Origin: Bacillota bacterium
GTDB taxonomy: Bacteria; Bacillota; DTU030; DUMP01
Length of the DNA stretch: 64,000 nucleotides
Reading direction: 5' to 3'
Assembly (NCBI GenBank): GCA_030154105.1
Contig: JASKKP010000008.1
Span: 1-64,000 of the forward strand
The notes beneath the pieces were generated by a model, which worked only from the letters and a program-made list of their open reading frames with translations, searched no databases and had not been told where the DNA came from. This document shows positions 1 to 7,244 of this stretch, in pieces (position 1 is the stretch's first letter; each line of letters opens with the position of its first letter). Made by a program: the position numbers and the translations under genes.

Positions 1-103
1 CGACTACTCAGAGACATGCGCAATACACATCCCCTCGGTTATATTTCGTCGTGAGTGAGCCAATACCCCGTCGGTTAGATTTTAGCTGAGTGATTGCGTC
101 ATC

Positions 104-132
104 TTGACTTCACACGCCGGTTGCTGTAAAAT
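104..132 (+). promoter_or_regulatory. sigma-A promoter of the tRNA cluster
   Basis: A -35 box TTGACT (104-109) and a -10 box TAAAAT (127-132) are separated by exactly 17 bp. The expected start is near 139, nine bases before the first tRNA. Bases 1-103 hold nothing that I recognise. Confidence 0.75.
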
Positions 133-147
133 AAACCTGTCAACGTT

Positions 148-224
148 CGGAGCGTGGCGCAGCTTGGTAGCGCACTTGGTTCGGGACCAAGGGGTCGCTG
201 GTTCAAATCCAGTCGCTCCGACCA
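148..224 (+). tRNA. tRNA-Pro (CGG)
   Basis: A full cloverleaf with a 7-bp acceptor stem (cggagcg/cgctccg) and encoded CCA. The anticodon stem cttgg/ccaag holds loop ttcggga, giving anticodon CGG, which reads CCG proline codons. It is the first of four tRNAs in one transcription unit. The GGG-anticodon tRNA-Pro is at 16144-16220. Confidence 0.95.
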
Positions 225-230
225 GTATGT

Positions 231-305
231 GACCCTATGGTCAAGTGGTTAAGACATCGCCCTTTCAAGGCGGTAACGGGGGTTCGAATCCCCCTAGGGT
301 CACCA
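231..305 (+). tRNA. tRNA-Glu (TTC)
   Basis: The acceptor stem gaccct(a) pairs with (t)agggtc and CCA is encoded. The anticodon loop ctttcaa gives TTC, which reads GAA and GAG. It lies six bases after tRNA-Pro and is presumably processed from the same transcript. Confidence 0.95.
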
Positions 306-309
306 ACTT

Positions 310-384
310 GGGCCCATAGCTTAGCGGTAGAGCAGCCGGCTCATAACCGGTCGGTCCCAGGTTCAAATCCTGGTGGGCCCACCA
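310..384 (+). tRNA. tRNA-Met (CAT), elongator type
   Basis: The acceptor stem gggccca/tgggccc is followed by ACCA and the anticodon loop is ctcataa (CAT). G1 pairs with C72, and the anticodon stem lacks the GGG/CCC triplet typical of initiators, so this is not the initiator. A lysidine-modified tRNA-Ile2 cannot be excluded by sequence alone but looks less likely. Confidence 0.88.
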
Positions 385-394
385 AAATTAGTGT

Positions 395-480
395 GGAGAG
401 GTTCCCGAGCTGGCCAAAGGGGGCAGACTGTAAATCTGCTGGCGATGCCTTCGGTGGTTCAAATCCACCCCTCTCCACCA
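395..480 (+). tRNA. tRNA-Tyr (GTA)
   Basis: An 86-nt class II tRNA with a long variable arm. The acceptor stem is ggagagg/cctctcc, CCA is encoded, and anticodon GTA lies in the cagactgtaaatctg arm. It is the last gene of the cluster; a terminator starts six bases later. Confidence 0.95.
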
Positions 481-511
481 AAAAAGAAAGCGGCTATGCC
501 GCTTTTTTTGT
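479..511 (+). terminator. bidirectional intrinsic terminator
   Basis: An 8-bp perfect stem AAAGCGGC/GCCGCTTT (487-494 and 498-505) has a 3-nt loop. It is followed by a T-run on the plus strand and by another on the minus strand (A-run 480-489). It can therefore end both the tRNA transcript and the convergent TPR gene that stops at 544. Confidence 0.85.
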
Positions 512-543
512 TTTACTCTACTTACTTCCCGCGTTGCCCTGAC

Positions 544-2433
544 TTAGGCCAGACGCAAGGCGCGGTTATAGCAGTCCACCGCCTCTTCTGCTCGTCCAAG
601 ATAGTCGAGGCACATACCTTTACCGCTGTAGTATGCCAGCTCATCAGGAGCGATGGCCAGAGCCCGTTCATAGGCAGCTAAAGCTTCCGTATACTTCCCT
701 TGTTTGAAGAGGCACGCTCCTTTGTTTCCCCAAAGAATGTGATTGTTCGGTTCCAGCTTCAAACCGAGCTGGAAGCACTCCAACGCTTCCCGCAACCTGC
801 CCAGCGCCATAAGGCAGAGGCCCCGGTTGTTGAGCGTACTGCTGTCGGTCGGGTTCAGCCTTAGGACCAAGTCGTAGCATTCCAAGGCTTCCTTGTACCG
901 TCCGAGGCGTGTCAGGCAAGAAGCCTTGTTGTGCAGCAGATTCAGGTCCCCGTTTTCGTTCTTTAGGGCAAGCTCGTAACAGCGCAGGGCCTCTTCAAAG
1001 CGGCCAAGCTTGCCTAGGCAGAAGCCTTTGTTATTGAGTAGATCGGGGTCGTGGGGGCGCAGGCGCAGGGCCTGATTGTAATAGTTGAGGGCGGGTAGAA
1101 ACTCTCCTTGTTGCCCGAGGAGAAGAGCCAAGTTGGCCAAAACTACGGGATCGCGGGGCTTCTTGCGCAAAGCTTCCTGAAAAACAAGTTTTGCTTCGGC
1201 GTACCGACCTAAGTTGCTAAGGCACAGGCCCCGGTTATTTAGCAGGGTGACGTCCGGCCCCACCGCCTGGTATGCCTCTTTATAGACAACCTCCGCTTTG
1301 TCGAATTGGCCATCTTCTTCCCACGTCTGCGCCAGGGCCAGCCAAGCGCTTTTTAGGGTTGGCTCCTTCTCTACGGCCCGGCGGAAACACAATTTTGCCT
1401 GCTCCTTTAGCCCCTGCCGGCGGTAGATCTGGCCACGAAAAAAAAGTAGATAACCGCGTTCCGGCGCTTGGGCTAAAGCCTGATCCATAAACCAGGCGGC
1501 TTTATCCAGGTCCCCCTTATACTGGTGAATTACCGCCAGTGAAGCCAAGACATCGGGCGCCGTCGGCTCAGTTTTGAGGGCCTCTTGTGCCAGCTTCTCG
1601 GCCTGCTCTACTCTTCCGGCTAAGAGGGCCAATCTGGCCAAATTGAGACATAAGGCCGGGCGGGCTAAAAGCGGCGGCTTACGCGGGCCTCTCCGGAGGA
1701 TTTGGCGCAGCGAAACCAGCGCTTCGCGGCGCCAGAAGCTTTGCTCAGGTTCGGGCAGAGTCGCCGCGGTCCAAAAGTTGAAGCCTGCCTCAAGGAGGGC
1801 CGTTTGCAGCCCTCGCGAGGCTATGCGGCTCGCGCCCGCCGTGGGCCAGGCCGTACTGCTGGCGGCCTCTTTCTCCTGCCACCAAATTGTAGCTTCCGCT
1901 ATTTCTTGAGCCGACGGTTCTTCATAGTGCTCCATAAATACCCGCAGGCTGTTTTTCTTCATTTCGGGAATCTCTTCTCCACCGATAACCAGAACTACGA
2001 CAGGGAACACGTAAGGTGGAAGCTTCAAATGTGCCCGTACTGCCTGGGCTTCGCCCAGAACCTGATGCAGCAGGGCATGGCGCAACCCCAGGTTGGCTGC
2101 CGCGCAAGCCGCCTCCTGGGCCATTTGGGCTGTTAGGCTGATTCCCCGGACGAAACTCAAAAGGTCGTCGAGGTGGAACGTCAGGTCGTTAGGACAGGCC
2201 TGCTTAAGCAGAAAGAAATCCAGACAGAAGACGATGCTGACCGGAGCCTCCTTAACCCACCCTACCCGTGTCAGCTCGGCCAGCCAACTCCGTTCTGGTA
2301 AAGCAGTCAGAACTACCGCGCAGGTAGCCGGTGCGCCCTTTTCGCCGGCAAGTTCTTTAAGGCGCAAAAGGAAGTTTTGCAACCAAGGCAATTTGCCCGC
2401 GTCGGCTTTTCCTTTAAGCGTATTTATGTTCAC
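544..2433 (-). CDS. TPR-repeat protein with nitroreductase-like N-terminal domain
   Basis: A protein of about 629 residues. Residues ~200-629 hold about eleven tandem 34-residue TPR units, several with the signature NNKG.CL..LGR..EAL.CY, suggesting a protein-binding scaffold. Residues ~20-190 resemble a nitroreductase fold, including an alanine-rich AQMAQEAACAAANLGL helix and an LPPYVFPVVVLVIGGEE strand. The flavin-binding arginines are not evident, so it may be inactive. The GTG at 2433 is preferred because GGGAGG lies nine bases upstream, whereas it overlaps the in-frame ATG at 2451. No signal peptide is seen. Partners are unknown; the gene stands alone, convergent with the tRNA cluster. 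Confidence 0.75.
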   Translation of the reverse strand: MNINTLKGKADAGKLPWLQNFLLRLKELAGEKGAPATCAVVLTALPERSWLAELTRVGWVKEAPVSIVFCLDFFLLKQACPNDLTFHLDDLLSFVRGISLTAQMAQEAACAAANLGLRHALLHQVLGEAQAVRAHLKLPPYVFPVVVLVIGGEEIPEMKKNSLRVFMEHYEEPSAQEIAEATIWWQEKEAASSTAWPTAGASRIASRGLQTALLEAGFNFWTAATLPEPEQSFWRREALVSLRQILRRGPRKPPLLARPALCLNLARLALLAGRVEQAEKLAQEALKTEPTAPDVLASLAVIHQYKGDLDKAAWFMDQALAQAPERGYLLFFRGQIYRRQGLKEQAKLCFRRAVEKEPTLKSAWLALAQTWEEDGQFDKAEVVYKEAYQAVGPDVTLLNNRGLCLSNLGRYAEAKLVFQEALRKKPRDPVVLANLALLLGQQGEFLPALNYYNQALRLRPHDPDLLNNKGFCLGKLGRFEEALRCYELALKNENGDLNLLHNKASCLTRLGRYKEALECYDLVLRLNPTDSSTLNNRGLCLMALGRLREALECFQLGLKLEPNNHILWGNKGACLFKQGKYTEALAAYERALAIAPDELAYYSGKGMCLDYLGRAEEAVDCYNRALRLA

Positions 2434-2528
2434 AGCCCAGTTCCCTCCCATTAAAAACCAGTACTGGTATTTTCACCCAGTTTATTTCTTCCTAAAGGGA
2501 GGGAAAACCTGCTCGGAGGGAGAATAAT

Positions 2529-2960
2529 TCAGCAGTTTTTTTCGGTCACAAACTCCTCCGAAGTGTACTTTTTCGACGGTAAGGTTGGCCATTCTCCTCC
2601 AAGGCCGCGAAGGAGAACCTCCGCAGTGGCGGGGTTCGTCGCGGCCGGTACGTAGTGCACGTCGCACAGGCGAAGAAGCGCGGTGATGTCCGGCTCGTGG
2701 GGTTGCGGAGTAAGCGGATCACGGAAGAAAAAAACAGCATCGACCTTACCGGCGGCGATCTCAGCGCCGATTTGCTGGTCGCCACCTAGAGGCCCCGACA
2801 GGTAGCGATGCACGGCGAGGCCGGTGTGTTCGCTAACGAGCCGGCCAGTATTTCCTGTGGCAATCAGTTCGGCTTGCTGAAAAAAATCGCGATGCCGGGC
2901 AACAAAAGCAACAAGCTCTTCTTTCATCTTATCGTGCGCGATAAGAGCGATGCGTTTCAT
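2529..2960 (-). CDS. mgsA: methylglyoxal synthase
   Basis: Cytosolic enzyme that turns dihydroxyacetone phosphate into methylglyoxal and phosphate, a bypass of lower glycolysis when phosphate is short. The 143-residue protein has the family start [13 protein letters not shown], the GNTGRL phosphate loop, [11 protein letters not shown], the FFRDPL catalytic Asp region and the HEPDI..L.R.C segment with the catalytic His and Asp. The start at 2960 is fixed by the conserved N-terminus and by AGGAG just upstream. It is divergent from nth with only 32 bases between the starts, so their control regions must overlap. Confidence 0.95.
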   Translation of the reverse strand: MKRIALIAHDKMKEELVAFVARHRDFFQQAELIATGNTGRLVSEHTGLAVHRYLSGPLGGDQQIGAEIAAGKVDAVFFFRDPLTPQPHEPDITALLRLCDVHYVPAATNPATAEVLLRGLGGEWPTLPSKKYTSEEFVTEKNC

Positions 2961-2992
2961 GTTTTGACTCCTTTCCAACGAAGGTGATACTA

Positions 2993-3661
2993 ATGGCCAA
3001 AAACGTAGACAAGTTGCTGGAACTTCTGGCTCAGGCATACCCAGAGGCCAGAACGGAGCTTCAGTTCCGTTCTCCTTTCGAACTCCTGGTAGCTACCATT
3101 CTTTCGGCCCAGACTACGGATCGACAAGTAAACCGAGTAACTCCCCTTCTTTTTCAACACTACCCTACTCCCTATGCCCTCGCCGCCGCCGATCCGGAGG
3201 ATGTAGCCAAGGACATCGCCGGCGTGGGCCTAAACCGGACCAAGGCGCGGTACTTAGTAGCCGCCGCCAGGAAATTGGTGAGCGATTTCGGGGGTAGTGT
3301 ACCCGACAGCCTAGATAGCCTGCTTACCCTTCCCGGCGTCGGCCGCAAAACGGCGAAGGTGGTACTCGCCAACGCTTTTTCTCGTCCGGCGCTTGCCGTC
3401 GATACCCACGTTTTTCGCGTGGCCAGACGCCTCGGCCTCTCCCAAGGCCGAACGCCGGAAGAAGTAGAACGCGATTTGGAAGCCAAAATTCCTTCTACGC
3501 ATTGGATTGTTACTCATCATCGCTTAATTCAGCACGGCCGGCGGGTCTGCCGGGCAAGAAATCCTCGCTGCGGCGAGTGCCCTTTAGCTACGGAGTGTAC
3601 TGCCTTCCTACAGAAAACCCAGCCTAAGGCTGGGCGGAAGGTGGAAAATAACTTAGCCTAG
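2993..3661 (+). CDS. nth: endonuclease III (DNA glycosylase/AP lyase)
   Basis: Removes oxidised pyrimidines and nicks abasic sites in base excision repair. The 222-residue protein has the helix-hairpin-helix [13 protein letters not shown] with the catalytic Lys, followed by [13 protein letters not shown] with the catalytic Asp. A C-terminal cysteine set ([17 protein letters not shown]) fits the [4Fe-4S] loop. The ATG at 2993 follows AAGGTGA with good spacing, so the GTG at 2984 is rejected. It is the only protein gene on the plus strand here. Its 3' end overlaps mtaD tail-to-tail by nine bases and also carries the mtaD terminator hairpin. Confidence 0.95.
   Translation: MAKNVDKLLELLAQAYPEARTELQFRSPFELLVATILSAQTTDRQVNRVTPLLFQHYPTPYALAAADPEDVAKDIAGVGLNRTKARYLVAAARKLVSDFGGSVPDSLDSLLTLPGVGRKTAKVVLANAFSRPALAVDTHVFRVARRLGLSQGRTPEEVERDLEAKIPSTHWIVTHHRLIQHGRRVCRARNPRCGECPLATECTAFLQKTQPKAGRKVENNLA
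3613..3634 (-). terminator. intrinsic terminator of mtaD, inside the nth coding end
   Basis: A perfect 7-bp stem CCCAGCC/GGCTGGG (3618-3624 and 3628-3634) with loop taa is followed on the minus strand by TTTT. It sits 19 bases past the mtaD stop and within the last codons of nth. On the plus strand there is no T-run after the stem, so it should act only on mtaD. Confidence 0.65.
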
Positions 3662-4954
3662 TAATTTCTCGGCCTGCCTTTGCGCCTCGGCCAAGATCTT
3701 CTCGCGGTCCAGCTTCACCGGTCGGCCGTTTTCCAGTAGGACTTCTCCGGCCACGATTACCGTATCCACATCCGCCGACCGGGCTGCGTAGACGATACGA
3801 GAAATTACATCGTGACGTGGGAAAAGATGAGCCTGCTCTTCGTTCAGGAGTATTACATCGGCTTGTTTACCTGCCTCCAGGCTACCGATTTCTTCCCCTA
3901 GACCGAGGGCTTCTGCTCCCGAAAGCGTTGCCAGGCGCAGGGCTGTGGCCGCCGGAACCGCTGTAGGATCTCCCGTGGCCAGCTTGGCAAGGAGCGTAGC
4001 CAGACGCATTTCCTCCAACACATCGAGGTTGTTGTTGCTGGCTGCCCCATCTGTACCCAGACCGACCTTCACGCCGGCTGTGATTAGGTCGGCCAGAGGT
4101 GCCAGCCCGCTAGCCAGTTTAAGATTGCTGCCCGGGTTATGGGCTACCCCCACACCGTCTTCGGCCAGGAGCCGGACGTCCTCGTTACTTAGGTGGACAC
4201 AGTGGGCAGCAAGAACGGGGACCGGGCCTACCTCCCCCAGGATCTCGTGCAGTAATTCCACCGGTGAATGCCCTGTCTGAGCCTTGAGCTCTTCCACCTC
4301 CCTTTTTGTTTCCGCGAGATGGATATGAATGCCGCAGCCCAGTTCGCGGGCGGCAGATACTACCTCCTTTAGATATGAGGGCGGGCAGGTGTAAGGTGCG
4401 TGTGGTCCGAGCCGGGCCCTAATCCGACCCCCGGCGCTCGCCTGAATACGTTTAACGAAGTCGACTGCTTGTACCAAAGCCTGTTCCGCCTGCGGGGCAA
4501 CCCCGATCAGACCTGGTGCTACGTCGGCCCGAAGGCCGCTCTCGGCTACGGCACGCACCGTTTCCTCCGAGTAAAAGTACATATCGGCAAAGGCGGTAAC
4601 CCCTGCTTCCAGCATCTCCAGACAGGCCAACATAGTTCCCCAATAGACCGCCTCAGGCGTTAGTTTAGTTTCCAGCGGCCAAATTTTTTCCTCCAGCCAC
4701 GGCTTCAAGGCCAGATCGTCGGCATAGCTGCGAAAAAGCGTCATCGCGGCGTGGGTATGAGTGTTGATAAAGCCCGGGAGGGCAATCTTCCCCTGCCCGG
4801 ATATCACCCGGTCGGGCTGCCAGGCTAGGCGCCTTTGTGATGGACCGACATAAACCAACCGCTCATCTTCCAGGATAATATCGCCCGGGGAGTAGACGGC
4901 GTTATCCCGGTTAAGGGTTACGACGGTGGCGCCCTCAATTAGCAATTTGCTCAA
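3653..4954 (-). CDS. mtaD: 5'-methylthioadenosine/S-adenosylhomocysteine deaminase
   Basis: Amidohydrolase that deaminates SAH and methylthioadenosine to inosyl products, part of S-adenosylmethionine salvage. The 433-residue protein shows the metal-binding HTHAAM, the HIHLAET segment, AAHCVHL and the catalytic TDGAASNNNLD, all spaced as in the MtaD/SsnA family. It starts at a TTG eight bases after GGAGG, inside the end of the upstream TPR gene (20-base overlap), so the two are probably translationally coupled. Related guanine or other aminohydrolases share the fold, so the exact substrate is an inference. Confidence 0.88.
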   Translation of the reverse strand: MSKLLIEGATVVTLNRDNAVYSPGDIILEDERLVYVGPSQRRLAWQPDRVISGQGKIALPGFINTHTHAAMTLFRSYADDLALKPWLEEKIWPLETKLTPEAVYWGTMLACLEMLEAGVTAFADMYFYSEETVRAVAESGLRADVAPGLIGVAPQAEQALVQAVDFVKRIQASAGGRIRARLGPHAPYTCPPSYLKEVVSAARELGCGIHIHLAETKREVEELKAQTGHSPVELLHEILGEVGPVPVLAAHCVHLSNEDVRLLAEDGVGVAHNPGSNLKLASGLAPLADLITAGVKVGLGTDGAASNNNLDVLEEMRLATLLAKLATGDPTAVPAATALRLATLSGAEALGLGEEIGSLEAGKQADVILLNEEQAHLFPRHDVISRIVYAARSADVDTVIVAGEVLLENGRPVKLDREKILAEAQRQAEKLLG

Positions 4955-6032
4955 GGTTACTACCTCCTTTAGGAAGCGGTTTTGCCGCCAGCTGCCCCTT
5001 CGTCAGCCTGCAGGCCAAAGCCAGGCAGGCCTTGGCCTCCCCGTGCCCGGCGCGGGCGGCCTTTCGCAGGTACGCCAGGGCCGGCCCCACTTCCTTTCTT
5101 TGCCAGAGCAGGCGCCCCAATTCATAATTTATGGCCGGCTGTTCCGGCTCTAGATCGCGCGCAGTTTTAAGGTGCTGCTCGGCAGCAGCGAAATTCCCAT
5201 TTCGCGCCTCGGCTTGGGCCAGAATAAGGCGGTACTCGGCTTCCCGAGGCGAGAGCATCACGGCGCGTTCGGCCCAGGTACGCGCCTCTTTGTATTTTCC
5301 CTGTCCAAGAAGAAAGGCGGCAAAACCAGCCTGGTGGTCTGGGTCGGAAGGAGCGAGACGGATGGCTTCTTGCCAGGCTGTCTCGGCTTCTTCGTTCTTT
5401 CCTTGTGTTGCAAACACATGGGCATAAGTTGTAAACACGACCGGGTTAAACGGTTCGAGCCAGCGTGCCCGCTCCAGGTAGGCTAAAGCTAAGCGATAGT
5501 TATTATCTGCGGCCAGGAAGGCCATGCGGCACAAGTTGGGCACTACTCTTTCTTCCCCGTCTAGGGTAACACAGTAAGACATCTCTTCCAGGAGCTTTAC
5601 CAACCGGTCACGCTGTTCGGCGAAGAGAAGCCCCTGCTGCCACAGGGCACGCGCCTCGTCCACCCGCCCTTCTTTAAAGTATACCAATCCGAGTTCGGCG
5701 TAAATATCGTCGTTGCGAGGCTGAGCAGCAAGGCACTTGCCGAATTCCAGCGCTGCCTCCCGGTACCTGCCTTGCCGGCTGTAGAGATAGCCCAGGTAAT
5801 AATGGGCGCGGGTTAGTTCCGGAACGATCTTAAGCGCAGCGCGGAAACATTCTTCTGCCGGCCCAACCAGGCGACCCTTCAGGTAGGCTAGTCCCAGCTC
5901 AATTAGGCGTGCGGAATCCTGGGGCAGCTCACAAGCGCACAGTCCAGCCACGACCTGTTGCCACTCGCCTTCGGTCACTGCCGTTTTCTGCTCTTCCAGA
6001 TCTTGGGTGGTGTGGGTGCTCATATGGCTCAT
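4935..6032 (-). CDS. TPR-repeat protein
   Basis: A soluble protein of about 365 residues made largely of TPR units (for example AHYYLGYLYSRQGRYREAAL and PVVFTTYAHVFATQGKNEEA) with an irregular middle segment around residues 160-220. No signal peptide, membrane segment or catalytic motif is visible, so the role is presumably scaffolding. The start could be the ATG at 6032 or the one at 6023; GGAGGG sits close before both, and the longer in-frame extension to 6074 has no ribosome site. It lies between surE and mtaD and overlaps mtaD. Confidence 0.8.
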   Translation of the reverse strand: MSHMSTHTTQDLEEQKTAVTEGEWQQVVAGLCACELPQDSARLIELGLAYLKGRLVGPAEECFRAALKIVPELTRAHYYLGYLYSRQGRYREAALEFGKCLAAQPRNDDIYAELGLVYFKEGRVDEARALWQQGLLFAEQRDRLVKLLEEMSYCVTLDGEERVVPNLCRMAFLAADNNYRLALAYLERARWLEPFNPVVFTTYAHVFATQGKNEEAETAWQEAIRLAPSDPDHQAGFAAFLLGQGKYKEARTWAERAVMLSPREAEYRLILAQAEARNGNFAAAEQHLKTARDLEPEQPAINYELGRLLWQRKEVGPALAYLRKAARAGHGEAKACLALACRLTKGQLAAKPLPKGGSNLEQIAN

Positions 6033-6063
6033 TCCCTCCACCCATATTATACCAATGATGGTA

Positions 6064-6834
6064 TTATATGTCAAAAAGCCCGTCCAGCCAACCTTGAAGC
6101 TCGGGCAGGCGCCGGTAGTCGGTAAGGTCTATGTGCAGAGGGGTAATGGAGATTTTGCCCTCAGCCACTGCCGCGATATCGGTGTCGTGATCTACCCCGT
6201 CTTCGTTGATAAGTTCATCGGCAAGCCAGTAGTATGTTTGCCCGCGCGGGTCTTTCCGTGCTTCAAACACGTTTTTGTAGCGCCGGGTACCCAGGCGGGT
6301 AATACTTATTCCCCGGATTTCTTTGTCGGGCAAGGCCGGTACGTTGATGTTGAGCAAAGCCTGGGAAAGCGTAGGTTTGTCGGTTAGGTGCTGAGCGACG
6401 GCGCTTGCCACCCTGGCCGCCAGGCTGTAGTCGGCGGTGGCGGCATGGGTAGCCAGCGACACCGCTATGGCCGGCAGACCGAAAAAAACGCCTTCCAGAG
6501 CGGCGGCTACCGTCCCGGAATAAAAAATGTCCGTGCCCAGGTTAGGGCCCCGGTTTATGCCGGAAATAACGACGTCCGGCCGGCGCGGAAGCAGGGTCGT
6601 CAACGCCAGCTTGACGCAGTCGCCCGGGGTGCCGCTCACTGCCCAGGCCGGTCCTAGGGCATGCTCTATTTTTTTTGCGCGAAGCGGGCGATCTACAGTT
6701 ATGGCATGAGCGGTAGCGCTGCGCTCCCGATCCGGGGCCACAATGGCGAGTTCATGCCGGGAGTGGAACTCGCGTGCCAGGGCAAGAAGCCCGGGAGCTT
6801 CTATTCCATCGTCGTTGGTGAGAAGGACAAACAT
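6064..6834 (-). CDS. surE: 5'/3'-nucleotidase SurE
   Basis: Metal-dependent phosphatase acting on nucleoside monophosphates and possibly short polyphosphate, linked to stress survival. The 256-residue protein starts with MFVLLTNDDGIEAPG, carrying the metal-binding Asp pair. It continues with GTPGDCVKLAL and SGINRGPNLGTDIFYSGTV, the conserved Asn and Ser loops. The start at 6834 is set by the family N-terminus and an AGGAGG upstream; the longer reading frame to 6900 would add 22 unrelated residues. Confidence 0.95.
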   Translation of the reverse strand: MFVLLTNDDGIEAPGLLALAREFHSRHELAIVAPDRERSATAHAITVDRPLRAKKIEHALGPAWAVSGTPGDCVKLALTTLLPRRPDVVISGINRGPNLGTDIFYSGTVAAALEGVFFGLPAIAVSLATHAATADYSLAARVASAVAQHLTDKPTLSQALLNINVPALPDKEIRGISITRLGTRRYKNVFEARKDPRGQTYYWLADELINEDGVDHDTDIAAVAEGKISITPLHIDLTDYRRLPELQGWLDGLFDI

Positions 6835-6854
6835 CGAATAGGCGGCCTCCTGCT

Positions 6855-7148
6855 CTAATGTGCTCTCGGAGCGGGTTCGTTGCCGACACATTGCGGGCAA
6901 AGGCGAAAGGGTTCGTCAATCACCACCCCAAACATGGTACAACGAAAAAAGGTAATACTTTTGCCGCGAAGGGCAAAGTGCTTAACCGGCTCAAGGTAAA
7001 TGCACGGCCGGTTGGCAAGCACCCGGGGGATGCTACAACCGGCACAGGCCCAGGGCTCTTCGCTGTCTTTAGGGGAAAAAGATCCCTTCCCCAGCTCACA
7101 TCGGACCTCCCTAGCCGTGAGCACTTGAAACGGACAGTACCCCGTCAC
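6855..7148 (-). CDS. small cysteine-rich protein, unknown function
   Basis: A 97-residue protein not assigned to a family. It has a CAGC motif, a C-terminal CPQC and five further cysteines spread over the chain, which suggests metal or iron-sulfur binding. It lies 20 bases upstream of surE on the same strand with no terminator between, and it starts at a GTG after a G-rich stretch. The cysteine spacing and the tight placement make it likely to be real, but nothing in the sequence reveals a reaction. There is no signal peptide. Confidence 0.6.
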   Translation of the reverse strand: MTGYCPFQVLTAREVRCELGKGSFSPKDSEEPWACAGCSIPRVLANRPCIYLEPVKHFALRGKSITFFRCTMFGVVIDEPFRLCPQCVGNEPAPRAH

Positions 7149-7207
7149 GCGCCCACCCCCCGCCTGCCTTGTTACAGTACTTTATGCAGGAGAGGAGAGG
7201 CGTGGTG

Positions 7208-7237
7208 ACAGGGTCCGGGCCCGGCCCGGAGCCCTGT
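7208..7237 (-). other. strong GC-rich hairpin after the EF-G-like gene
   Basis: Stem ACAGGG/CCCTGT continues into TCCGGGC/GCCCGGA with a 3-nt loop. It lies 8 bases beyond the stop of the EF-G-like gene. Neither strand has a T-run after it, so it may be a 3' stability element rather than a classical terminator. Confidence 0.45.
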
Positions 7238-7244
7238 GGCAATC

